A DNA stretch of 64,000 nucleotides, taken from NCBI GenBank assembly GCA_030323305.1, contig CP106741.1, positions 687,001-751,000 of the forward strand, written 5' to 3'. The position numbers and the translations under genes were made by a program. Below, in pieces: positions 9,774 through 17,685 of the stretch. Within the stretch, counting starts at the first letter, position 1. The number at the start of each line of letters is the position of its first letter. The notes below the pieces were generated by a model. That model was not told where the DNA came from. It saw only the letters and a program-made list of their open reading frames with translations, and ran no database searches. This DNA is from Paenibacillus sp. CC-CFT747 (GTDB taxonomy: Bacteria > Bacillota > Bacilli > Paenibacillales > NBRC-103111).

Positions 9774-11006
9774 ATGACGGGAGCGGTTGGTCCCATGACG
9801 GAGAAAACCAAATGGCAGTGGCTGGACTGGGCCCTCTACGGGGTATTGGCCTCCTGGTACGGACTTGCCTTTATCAAAACGATTCTGGATCCCGAGCTTG
9901 CCGAGCGGGCTTCCTGGCCGGTCACGGGAAGCTTGATGCTTCTCTGCTACCTTCCCTTCGTGTTCTGGCGCCCAGGCTATATCCGCCGCCGGTGGTTCCT
10001 GCTCGCTCTGCTCCTGACAAGCGGGCCGGCGGAGCTGTACCTGAGCTTACAGACCGGGAAAGCCGCGGGCATCCTTACGCTTCCCTGCCTCGTCATCGGG
10101 TTCTTCTCCCGCGGGCGTTCGCCCTGGTGGACCGCACCCGTGTTCGTGCTGGGAATTCCCTTGGCGGACTGGCTCCTGGTCGGCGACTATCCCTATGTCG
10201 GAGACATGATCGGGCAAACGCTCAACCATGGACTCCTGTATGGAATCGGCTATGCCATTCAGCGGATCTGGCGGACCCACCTGAGAACCAAACGGCTCTA
10301 CGAGGAGAACCTCCGCCAGTATGAGCTGATCCGGGAGCAGAATGCCGCTCTTGCCCAATATGCCGGGCAGGTGGAGAAGCTGACGCTTCTGGAGGAGCGG
10401 AACCGGCTGGCCCGGGAGCTTCATGATACGGTAGGCCATACGTTCACCTCCGTTATCATGGGGATGGATGCCGTCTCGTATTTGTTGGCTTCCGCTCCCG
10501 ACAAGGCGGCCGCCAAGCTGGAAGTGCTTCGGAACGTCACCCGCCGCGGTTTGGAGGAAGTCCGGAAAAGCATCCATCAGATTGCCCCGCCCGAGGAAGG
10601 AACCCTTTACGAGCAGCTGGAAAAGCTGGCCCGGGAGTTCAGCGCTCATACGGGGACGCGGATCCGGATAGAGACCGTGGGCGTAGAGACCGATCTCCCT
10701 CAAACAGCCGTTCTGACGATGGTCCGCTGCCTGCAGGAGTCCCTCACCAACGCCAAGAGGCACGGGGAGGCGAGCTCGGTCGAGATCGTGCTGGCCTACC
10801 AGCCCGCCCAGCTGCAGCTGTATGTCGTGGACAACGGCACAGGCACCGGCGAGCTCGTGGCGGGCTTCGGCCTTGGCGCGATGAAGGAACGGCTGGCTTC
10901 TCTGAACGGCTCGCTCGACATCCGCTCCCAGCCGGACGGAGGAACCACGGTCGTCTGCACGGTGCCTGTCCGGCCGGCTGCGGCAGGTGCTGGGAGCGGA
11001 GGTTAA
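9774..11006 (+). CDS. Sensor histidine kinase, NarL/DesK-type (HisKA_3)
   Basis: Membrane sensor kinase. The N-terminal about 160 residues hold five or so membrane helices and no large external domain. A coiled segment follows (YEENLRQYELIREQNAALAQ). The phosphoacceptor region is ERNRLARELHDTVGHT, with the HisKA_3 histidine. The ATPase domain shows the N box ESLTNAKRHGEA, the D box VVDNGTG and the G box GFGLGAMKERL. It is 410 residues from ATG 9774; an ATG at 9795 is an equally good start because neither has a strong ribosome site. It lies directly before its response regulator and is divergent from the ABC exporter, an arrangement typical of drug-response systems such as LiaSR or YvfTU. The signal is unknown. 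Confidence 0.93.
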   Translation: MTGAVGPMTEKTKWQWLDWALYGVLASWYGLAFIKTILDPELAERASWPVTGSLMLLCYLPFVFWRPGYIRRRWFLLALLLTSGPAELYLSLQTGKAAGILTLPCLVIGFFSRGRSPWWTAPVFVLGIPLADWLLVGDYPYVGDMIGQTLNHGLLYGIGYAIQRIWRTHLRTKRLYEENLRQYELIREQNAALAQYAGQVEKLTLLEERNRLARELHDTVGHTFTSVIMGMDAVSYLLASAPDKAAAKLEVLRNVTRRGLEEVRKSIHQIAPPEEGTLYEQLEKLAREFSAHTGTRIRIETVGVETDLPQTAVLTMVRCLQESLTNAKRHGEASSVEIVLAYQPAQLQLYVVDNGTGTGELVAGFGLGAMKERLASLNGSLDIRSQPDGGTTVVCTVPVRPAAAGAGSGG

Positions 11007-11066
11007 CAATAGAAAAGGGAAGACGGGACCGTTCTTGTTAACCGTTTTACGATAAGGAGGATGGGA

Positions 11067-11769
11067 ATGAAAGACATCAAACTGCTGCTCGTGGACGACC
11101 AGGATTTGATCCGGGAAAGCCTCCACATCGTGCTGGATATGGATCCGGAGATAGAAGTGGTCGGGATGGCCGAGAACGGCCGTGTGGCGCTGGAGCTTTG
11201 CGAAAGCGCCGCTCCCGGCATCGTGCTGATGGATATCCATATGCCCGAGATGGACGGGGTGGAGGCGACGCGCCGGATCAAGGCCCGCTGGCCCCAGATC
11301 CGCGTCATTATTCTGACCACCTTCCAGGAGGTGGACTATGTGGTCGATGCCCTGGCAGCCGGCGCGGAGGGCTACCTGCTGAAAGCCATTCACCCGCGCG
11401 AGCTGGCCGACGGCATCAAGTGGGTCAGCCGGGGAGGCACTCTGATTCCCCAGGACATCGCGAGGATGCTGGTGGCGAAGGCGCAGGGGCTGGAGCCGCC
11501 GCGGCCGAGCCCGGGACCGGACAAGCCGGTTCGCCGGGCGAAGCGGGTGGAGCACCCTCGGGTGCCCCGCCCGAAACCTACGGCCTGAGCGAGCGGGAAC
11601 TGCAGGTGCTTCATTGCATCGCCGACGGCCTGAACAACCGGGAAATCGCTGAGAAGCTTTATCTGTCGGAGGGAACCGTTAAGAATTACATCTCCAGCAT
11701 CTACTCCAAAATGGACGTGCGGGACCGCATCCAGGCCGCGAAAAAGCCCGGCAGGAAGGCATGCTGTAG
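11067..11769 (+). CDS. Response regulator, NarL/LuxR family, frameshifted
   Basis: Start ATG 11067 is preferred to ATG 11061 because AAGGAGG (11054-11060) is then 6 bases away. The receiver domain has DDQ near the N-terminus, the phosphorylation motif VLMDIHMPEMDG, a conserved Thr in ILTTF, and Lys in YLLKA. The frame breaks at GGG 11560-11562. The LuxR helix-turn-helix LSERELQVLHCIADGLNNRE and EIAEKLYLSEGTVKNYIS lies in the next frame. A second missing base in the A run near 11735 restores the family-like end ARQEGML at TAG 11767. Total 234 residues, normal for the family. It forms a two-gene operon with the kinase. Confidence 0.92.
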
Positions 11770-11907
11770 CCTCAGTTCGCCTTCCCCGCGATGGACTTAA
11801 AGAAAGCCGGGTAATCCAATCGAACGGGAAACGGCTTTCGCCTCCTTCCGGGCGTGGGTGTTGGCTGAGTTGGAGAGCCGCTTCGAGGATAATTGGAAGG
11901 ATACATG

Positions 11908-11948
11908 AAAGAAAGCCCGCCCTGGTCGCCGACCGGGCGGGCTTTCTT
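11908..11948. terminator. Bidirectional terminator between response regulator and methyltransferase
   Basis: Stem AAGAAAGCCCGCCC / GGGCGGGCTTTCTT with a 12-base loop. A-rich and T-rich flanks on both sides allow it to serve both convergent genes. Confidence 0.88.
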
Positions 11949-11991
11949 GCTGAGAGGGAAGAGTGGCTAGCGCTGCAGCTACCTCCGGGCC

Positions 11992-13207
11992 TTAGGGCCG
12001 ATCTGCGTCTTGGTCCTGCCGGCCGGCAAGAACGTCCCCCAACCGGTCGGCCAGCGCCCGCTCCAGATAAGGATCAATGGCGAGAAAGGACCGGAAAGTC
12101 TTGTATTCGGCCGCCAAACGGGCCAGCGTTTCCTTATCGGGCGGGCCCTGCTTAACCGCACGGATGAGGAGATTCTTGGGCGTGTGCTCCAGGTCGATGA
12201 ATTCGAGCAGCTGGGTCCGGTAGCCGACCAGCTCCAGCAGCCGGGCCCGTACGGAATCCGTGGCGAGCGCCGAGAACCGCTCCTTGATGATGCCGTGCGC
12301 CAGCATCGGGGCCAGCGTTTCGCTCTTGACCTGGCCGAACAGCTCATGCTGGCAGCACGGCACAGAGAGGATTACCTCGGCCCCCAGCGCACGGCCTTAT
12401 CGAGCGCCGCGTCGGTCGCGGTGTCGCACGCATGAAGCGTGACGACCATGTCGACCCGTCCCGCGTCCGAATAATCAGCGATGTCGCCGATCTCGAACCT
12501 CAGCCCGCTGTAATCGAGCCGGGCGGCCAGAGCGCTGCAGTGACGGATGACATCCTCCTTGAGGTCAAGGCCGGTGACCGTCACCTTTTTCCCCTGAAGC
12601 TGCACGAGGTAGTGGTACAGGGCGAAGGTCAGGTAAGATTTGCCGCAGCCAAAATCGATGATACGGATCTGCTCCTTGTCCGCCAGGGCGGGCATGACAT
12701 CGTCGATCATTTCGAGGAAGCGGTTGATCTGCCGGAACTTGTCGTATTTGGCGGCCGCCACCTTCCCCTCGCGCGTCATTACGCCGAGCTCGACCAGGAA
12801 GGGAACCGGGACGCCTTCCTCCAGCAGGTAGTTTTTGCGCCGGTTGTGGGAGAGACCCGCCTCTTCCGGCTTCCTCGTGGCGGGCTTCCGGAGAAGGGCC
12901 GCCTTCCCTTTCTTGCTTACAAGGACCTGGTAATCCGCCTCCGCCGACTGAAGAAGCCCCTGCTTGAACCCCTCCCGAAGAAGCTCCGCAAGCTTCAAGG
13001 CCGCAGGAGCCGGCTCCAGGTTGTCATGCAGCTCCTTCTGCCCCACGGTGCTCGCGAACTGGTAGTGAAGCTTTCCTTCAGCAGGACGGGCTTCACCTTT
13101 ATTTTGGATGCCTGGTCCGGGGCTTTGTGCCGGGGGCCGCTTAGAACGGCCTGCAGCAGCTGCCCGTCGCCGATCAGCCGGTTAACAAGCGTTTCGATTT
13201 CTTCCAT
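11992..13207 (-). CDS. Class I SAM-dependent methyltransferase, frameshifted
   Basis: Methyltransferase of unknown substrate. The SAM-binding motif is RIIDFGCGKSYLTFALYHYL. Further downstream are VTGLDLKEDVI (acidic motif II region) and VVTLHACDTATDAALDKAV, then SVPCCQHEL, which place it in the family of bacterial proteins related to GSTCD methyltransferases. Two single-base gaps, a short G run near 13075 and the C run at 12381-12385, split it; restored it has 405 residues. ATG 13207 is chosen over 13222 because GGAG sits 9 bases upstream. It overlaps the stop of a possible small ORF (TAATG). Confidence 0.85.
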
Positions 13208-13413
13208 TAGAATATGCTCCATTTTCTATAGTCGTTGGTGGTTTCATTATAATCGTCCGGCTCAGGCAACTCAACCAACGCCCCCTTCCTTGCACCGGAA
13301 GGCCGGTTCGCGGACCGTAGACGCCGAAGCTCGTTCCGGTTGAGCAAACCCTCGGCGTACCCCGGGAGAATAGAGCCCATTCGCTCGTTACCGGCAAGTC
13401 TTCCATTCGACAA
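13207..13413 (-). CDS. Possible small protein translated upstream of the methyltransferase
   Basis: A 68-codon frame from TTG 13413 (with GGAAGG close upstream), or a shorter one from an internal ATG. It ends in TAA overlapping the methyltransferase ATG as TAATG, the pattern of translational coupling. The predicted peptide is basic in the middle (NRNELRRLRSANRPSGARKG) and acidic near the end (LPEPDDYNETTNDYRKW). I recognise no family. The coupling and the codon use support it; short length and a weak start argue against. Confidence 0.4.
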   Translation of the reverse strand: MSNGRLAGNERMGSILPGYAEGLLNRNELRRLRSANRPSGARKGALVELPEPDDYNETTNDYRKWSIF

Positions 13414-13450
13414 AACCTTCCATAGATCGGGACAGCCATCCAGAAAAGAC

Positions 13451-13502
13451 TTGACGGTCTCCTTCTTTCTACTTATAATATTCCTATTAAAATAGTAGGA
13501 AT
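13451..13502 (+). promoter_or_regulatory. Sigma-A promoter with palindromic operator for the ABC importer
   Basis: The -35 TTGACG (13451-13456) and the -10 TATAAT (13474-13479) are 17 bases apart. Immediately after, overlapping the likely transcription start, is a dyad with perfect 7-base arms ATTCCTA (13480-13486) and TAGGAAT (13496-13502) and a 9-base AT-rich centre. A repressor bound here would block initiation. Rrf2-family CymR, which controls sulfur uptake in Bacillota, binds AT-rich sites with TTCC/GGAA arms; this is a candidate by inference only. Confidence 0.75.
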
Positions 13503-13531
13503 TATGGAATTTAGTCTAGGGGGACTCATAC

Positions 13532-14614
13532 GTGAATACCAACAAATCCGGACGCCGCCGTCTCGGAACGATTGCTCTTGCCGTTACGCTTTCTGCCGCT
13601 CTCGCCGCCTGCGGCAATAACGAGAGCACCGGCTCCTCCGGTTCGCCGGCTCCGGCCGGTTCGGCCGCTCCCGGCGCCTCCGCACCGGCCAAGAAAGAAA
13701 CGAAGACGATCAAGATCGGCTACCTCGCCGTTATGGATGACGCCCAAGCCATTCTGGCCTATGAGGCGGGACTGTACGAGAAGCAGGGGCTGAAGGCCGA
13801 AATGACGAAATTCAACAGCGGTACGGACCTTATCAAGGCCATCGCCGGCGGCCAGCTGGATGCGGGCGTCCTCGGCTTCACCAATGCCCTGACCTGGTCG
13901 GCGCAGGGAGCCGACCTGAAGGTAGTGGGCGGCGCCCAGATGGGCTTCCACAGCATTCTCGTCGGCAAGGACAGCTCCATTAAGAGCGTAGCCGACCTGA
14001 AGGGCAAGAAGCTCGCTTCGCAGAAGCCGGGCAGCACCGCGGACGTGGTTCTGAACGGGGTCGCCCTCGCGAAGGCCAACCTGACGAACAAGGACCTCGA
14101 CATGAAATATGTCGAGCCGGCAGCCGCTATTCAGGCGCTTCAAGCCGGCCAGGTGGACGCCGCCTTCGTCTTCGAGCCGTTCGACAAGATCGCCCAGAAG
14201 CAATTTGGGGCGAAGCCGATCTATGAAGTAGGCAAGGAATGGCCGTTCCCTTGCATGGTGATGATCACCTCTAACAGCGTGCTGAAGAAAGACCGCGACT
14301 TGATCAACCGTGCCCTCGACGCCCAAAAAGAGGCAATCGAGATGCTGCAGAAGGATCCTCAAGCCGCGGCCGATAAGATCACGAAGCATTTTATTGAAGG
14401 CGATTCGCTGGACACGCCTAACGGCAAGGTTTCCGCGAAGGAAGTCATCAAGGAATCCATTGCTTCCCAGACGTTTAACTGGGAGATCAACCCGGATCAG
14501 GTCAAGCGCATGCAGGAAATGGCCGATATCATGCAGAAGCAGGGAGCCCTTGACAAGCCTATGAAGGTGGAGGACATCCTCGATCTGAGCTGGCAGCAGT
14601 CCGTTAAGAAGTAA
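13532..14614 (+). CDS. ABC transporter substrate-binding lipoprotein (SsuA/TauA/NrtA type)
   Basis: Captures the substrate outside the membrane. GTG 13532 follows AGGGGG at 13518-13523. The signal peptide ends in LAAC with lipidated Cys27, then a Ser/Pro/Ala/Gly linker of about 30 residues. The NMT1/THI5-like binding domain follows, with KIGYLAVMDDAQAILAYEAG and QVDAAFVFEPF. It has 360 residues and is unbroken. It is first in an operon with permease and ATPase. The family imports aliphatic sulfonates, taurine, nitrate or related small molecules; no accompanying desulfonation enzyme is present to decide. The palindromic operator upstream suggests control by nutrient status. Confidence 0.9.
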   Translation: MNTNKSGRRRLGTIALAVTLSAALAACGNNESTGSSGSPAPAGSAAPGASAPAKKETKTIKIGYLAVMDDAQAILAYEAGLYEKQGLKAEMTKFNSGTDLIKAIAGGQLDAGVLGFTNALTWSAQGADLKVVGGAQMGFHSILVGKDSSIKSVADLKGKKLASQKPGSTADVVLNGVALAKANLTNKDLDMKYVEPAAAIQALQAGQVDAAFVFEPFDKIAQKQFGAKPIYEVGKEWPFPCMVMITSNSVLKKDRDLINRALDAQKEAIEMLQKDPQAAADKITKHFIEGDSLDTPNGKVSAKEVIKESIASQTFNWEINPDQVKRMQEMADIMQKQGALDKPMKVEDILDLSWQQSVKK

Positions 14615-14647
14615 CCGGTTTGCCGCGCTAATCCATTAAACCTAATC

Positions 14648-14684
14648 AGGGCCTGCTGATTCCCAATCCGGGTCAGCGGGCCCT
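14648..14684 (+). promoter_or_regulatory. Intercistronic hairpin between binding-protein and permease genes
   Basis: AGGGCCTGCTGA pairs with TCAGCGGGCCCT around a short loop. No T run follows. Such a hairpin usually stabilises the upstream message or partly terminates it, so that the binding protein is made in excess. Confidence 0.65.
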
Positions 14685-14707
14685 ATCTCTAAAAGGGAGC
14701 TAACGCC

Positions 14708-15549
14708 GTGAGTAAAGATACTGGACAACCCAATTCGATACCTGCCCCGAAGAAGCCTCAAGGAAACGCGTTCACCCGGGGCTTCGGCAAAACCTGGCCC
14801 TATCTGGCCGCCGTCTGCACCCTGCTCGCCATTTGGGAGCTAACCTCCCTGGCGCTGGATAAACCCTTTCTGCTGCCGGGCATTCCCGCCGTTCTCCCCC
14901 GGCTCTTGAAGGTGTTCTCCAACCCGGAATTCACCAAAGGCTTGTGGAGCTCGCTGTACAGCCTGGCCATCGGCTATCCCACTGCTTGTCTGTTCGGAGC
15001 GCTGCTTGGGCTGCTCGGGGGAATCTCGAGAACCTTCGCCGTCTACCTGCGGAGCCTCATCTCCATCCTGCAGTCGATCCCGCCCATCACCTGGGTTCCG
15101 TTCTTCATGATTCTACTCGGCTTCGGCAGCCAGACGATCATCACGATCATCACTATCGCGAGCTTCTTCCCGATGGCCCTGTCTGTGCTTAACGGAACCG
15201 AGGGCGTGAACAAGACGCACCTGGAGCTCGCCCGGGTACTGGGCGCGAGCCGCAAGCAGCTGATCACGCGGGTATTCGCTCCGGAATCGCTGCCTGCCCT
15301 CGTCACCGGCGCCCAGCTTTCCTTCGGGAACGCCTGGCGGTCCCTTATCGCAGCCGAGATGTTCGGCGGGGCTTCGGTCGGCCTCGGCCGCTACCTGAGC
15401 TACCGCTCCGAAATCGCCGACATGCAGGGCGTTCTCATCAGCATCATCGTGATCGGCACGATCGCCGCCCTGATCGATCTGGTGCTGCTCGAGCGGCTGA
15501 AACGGCGGCTGCTGCACTGGCGCTATGTATCGGGAGGAGTGGTAAATAA
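14708..15549 (+). CDS. ABC transporter permease (SsuC/TauC type), 3' frameshift
   Basis: Inner-membrane subunit of the importer. GTG 14708 follows AAGGGAG. It has about six helices and the EAA loop, here ELARVLGASRKQLITRV. As given, the frame runs on to 15616 through the ATPase start. A G run at 15532-15534 one base short explains this: the corrected frame ends at TAA 15547-15549, overlapping the next ATG as TAATG. That gives 280 residues, typical for the family, and explains how the ATPase is coupled. Confidence 0.9.
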
Positions 15550-16294
15550 TGCAGACCCTGGAACTGAAAAACGTAACAAAATCGTTCGGACCGCTGGAGG
15601 TCCTGTCGAACATTAACCTGACGATCAAGCAGGGGAATTCGCCGCCATTGTCGGCCCTTCCGGCTGCGGCAAAAGCACCGCCCTGCGCATGTTCGCCGGT
15701 CTGGAGACGCCGAGCTCCGGCCAGGTCACGGCTAACGGGGAGACCATCACCAAGCCCGACCCGCGGCGCATCCTGATCTTTCAGGAGCACGCCCTGTACC
15801 CTTGGCGGACGGTGGAGAGAAACGTCGGTTTCGGCTTGGAGCTGGCGGATGTTCCGGAGAAGGAGCGCAAGGACCGGATCAAGGACATACTGGAGAAGGT
15901 GGGCCTGTCCGGCTTCGAGAAGTACTATCCGCACCAGCTGTCCGGCGGAATGAAGCAGCGGGCGTCCATCGCCCGGGCTCTCGTCATGGACCCCGACGTG
16001 CTTCTATTGGACGAGCCTTACGGCGCGCTGGACGCAATTACGCGGCTGACGATGCAGAATGAGCTCATCAAGCTGTGGCGGGGCACCGGCAAGACGATGC
16101 TCCTCATCACCCACGACATCGACGAGGCCGTCTACCTGGCCGATACGATCTACGTGATGAGCCCGCGTCCCGGCCGCATCGTCCAGACGCTGCAGGCGGA
16201 CATGCCGCGTCCCCGCAACCGCAACGGCTCCCGTTTCGTGGAGCTGCGGCAGCAGATCATGGACGGACTGGACATCGGCACGTATACAATCTAA
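15549..16294 (+). CDS. ABC transporter ATP-binding protein (SsuB/TauB type), frameshifted
   Basis: ATPase of the importer. ATG 15549 follows GGAGG. The frame breaks at GGGG 15632-15635, one base short, just before Walker A; the restored reading is GEFAAIVGPSGCGKST. Later motifs are the Q loop FQEHALYPW, signature LSGGMKQRASIARAL, Walker B VLLLDEPYGALD and switch ITHDIDEAVYL. The reading MSPRPGRIV is also typical of nitrate/sulfonate ATPases. Total 248 residues. It is the last gene of the operon and is followed by a terminator. Confidence 0.93.
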
Positions 16295-16301
16295 TTAACA
16301 A

Positions 16302-16338
16302 AACCGGCCTGGAAGTTCGCTTCCAGGCCGGTTCTTTT
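16302..16338. terminator. Terminator after the ABC importer operon
   Basis: Perfect 13-base stem AACCGGCCTGGAA / TTCCAGGCCGGTT with loop GTTCGC, then CTTTT. It can also serve the convergent small gene at 16420. Confidence 0.93.
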
Positions 16339-16419
16339 GGTTAGGGGCATTAGCTTTCACGTGGGGAGGTCCAAGCCAGACAGAGGCAGAACGGACGTGG
16401 ACCCGGGAGGGAATCCGGC

Positions 16420-16743
16420 TTACCGGCCCTTGTTTCGTTCCCGCCGATAACGTTCTACCCGGGAAAGGACAACGGGAGCCGGCTCTTCCGCGACAGCGGA
16501 TTCCACTTCCACCGGCGAGGCAGCCGGCTCCCCAGCAGGGGCGCTTTCCCCTCGGGCTTCCAGCCACTCGACCCGGGCCGTCAGCTGCTCCACCTTGTTC
16601 TCCAACCGGCGGAGTCGCAGCAGCAGCTCCCCCACCCACGAATCGTCAGCTCCGGAGGAACGCCGGCTTCTGTAGTAGGCCCGTTCCTCCGGAGACAGAA
16701 GTGCTTCCAGTTCTTCGGTCGTTAAAATGTCTTTGGGGTCCAT
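16420..16743 (-). CDS. Hypothetical protein with short coiled coil
   Basis: A 107-residue soluble protein of no recognised family. ATG 16743 follows AGAAGGAG. The N-terminus is acidic (MDPKDILTTEELEALLSPEE). Residues about 40-65 form a coiled coil (LLRLRRLENKVEQLTARVEW). The middle is Ala/Pro/Glu-rich and the C-terminus is basic (RVERYRRERNKGR). It stands alone between the importer and the Bce module. It may be a Paenibacillus-type accessory protein; I can assign no function. Confidence 0.75.
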   Translation of the reverse strand: MDPKDILTTEELEALLSPEERAYYRSRRSSGADDSWVGELLLRLRRLENKVEQLTARVEWLEARGESAPAGEPAASPVEVESAVAEEPAPVVLSRVERYRRERNKGR

Positions 16744-16927
16744 AAGCTCTCCTTCTAACGTACGGGGATGGATGCTTCTATTCTAGCGCAATCGTGCCGG
16801 AATGTCAGCGCAGAGCCCTACTTCCGAAAAAGCCAAAGTGACAAAACCGTCACCTGCCTGTCTTCCCGATCGATGGAACCATCCGCCCCTGTCCTCTATA
16901 GTAGAGGAAGAAGGAGGAAGAAGCGCT

Positions 16928-17685
16928 ATGACCACAACCCGAACCCCCGTTATCCAAGCACGCCATCTGACCAAAAGCTACGGCAAAACCCTGGTTCTCA
17001 AAAATATCGACCTTACCGTCCGTTCCGGCGAATTCACGGCCATCATGGGCCCGTCCGGATCCGGCAAATCCACCTTGATGAACGTCCTTTCCACCATCGA
17101 CCGGCTGTCGGGAGGAGAAGTCCTGCTGGAGGACAAGTCCCTGCTTTCCTTAAGCCGGAAGGAGCTCCGCCGGTTCCGCCAGGAACGGATGGGCTTTATC
17201 TTCCAGGACTATAACCTGCTCGACATTCTGACCGTCAAGGAAAACATCCTGCTTCCCCTCTCCCTTCAGAAAGTCCCGGAAACTGAGATGGAAGCCCGGC
17301 TCGGCCCCATCGCGAAAGCGCTTGGTCTCGACGGCCTCCTTGGCCAATACCCGGCTGAGCTGTCGGGCGGCCAGAAGCAGCGTACCGCCTGTGCGCGGGC
17401 CATCATCACGAAGCCGTCCGTCGTCTTCGCGGATGAGCCGACCGGGGCGCTCGACTCCCGTGCCGCCACTCAGCTGCTTGAAGAGCTTGCCGCCCTGAAC
17501 GAAAACTTCCGGACGACCATCCTCATGGTGACCCATGACGTCTATGCCGCGAGCTTCTGCAAACGCGTCATTTTTCTGCGGGACGGGGTTATCGTGAATG
17601 AGCTGTATGCCGGCGAAATCGGCCAGAAAGCCTTCTACGACCGCATCCTCGAAACCCAAAGCCTGCTTGGAGGGGGATCCGATGA
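16928..17685 (+). CDS. bceA: Bce-type ABC transporter ATPase (peptide antibiotic resistance), 3' frameshift
   Basis: ATPase that powers removal of cell-wall-active peptides from their targets. ATG 16928 follows GAAGGAGGAAG. Motifs: Walker A GPSGSGKSTL, Q loop IFQDYNLLDIL, signature LSGGQKQRTACARAI, Walker B VVFADEPTGALDS, switch VTHD. As given the frame runs to 18004 inside the permease gene. A G run at 17672-17676 one base short hides the natural TGA, which overlaps the permease ATG as ATGA at 17682. The corrected length, 252 residues, matches BceA. It pairs with the permease and with the convergent BceRS genes. Confidence 0.92.

Noticed and set aside
10047-11555. 502-codon open frame on the minus strand.
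   Set aside because: Antisense shadow of the histidine kinase and response regulator genes.
16802-16927. N-terminal extension of BceA from an upstream start at 16802.
   Set aside because: The strong ribosome site lies directly before ATG 16928 and the extension has no homology to BceA proteins.
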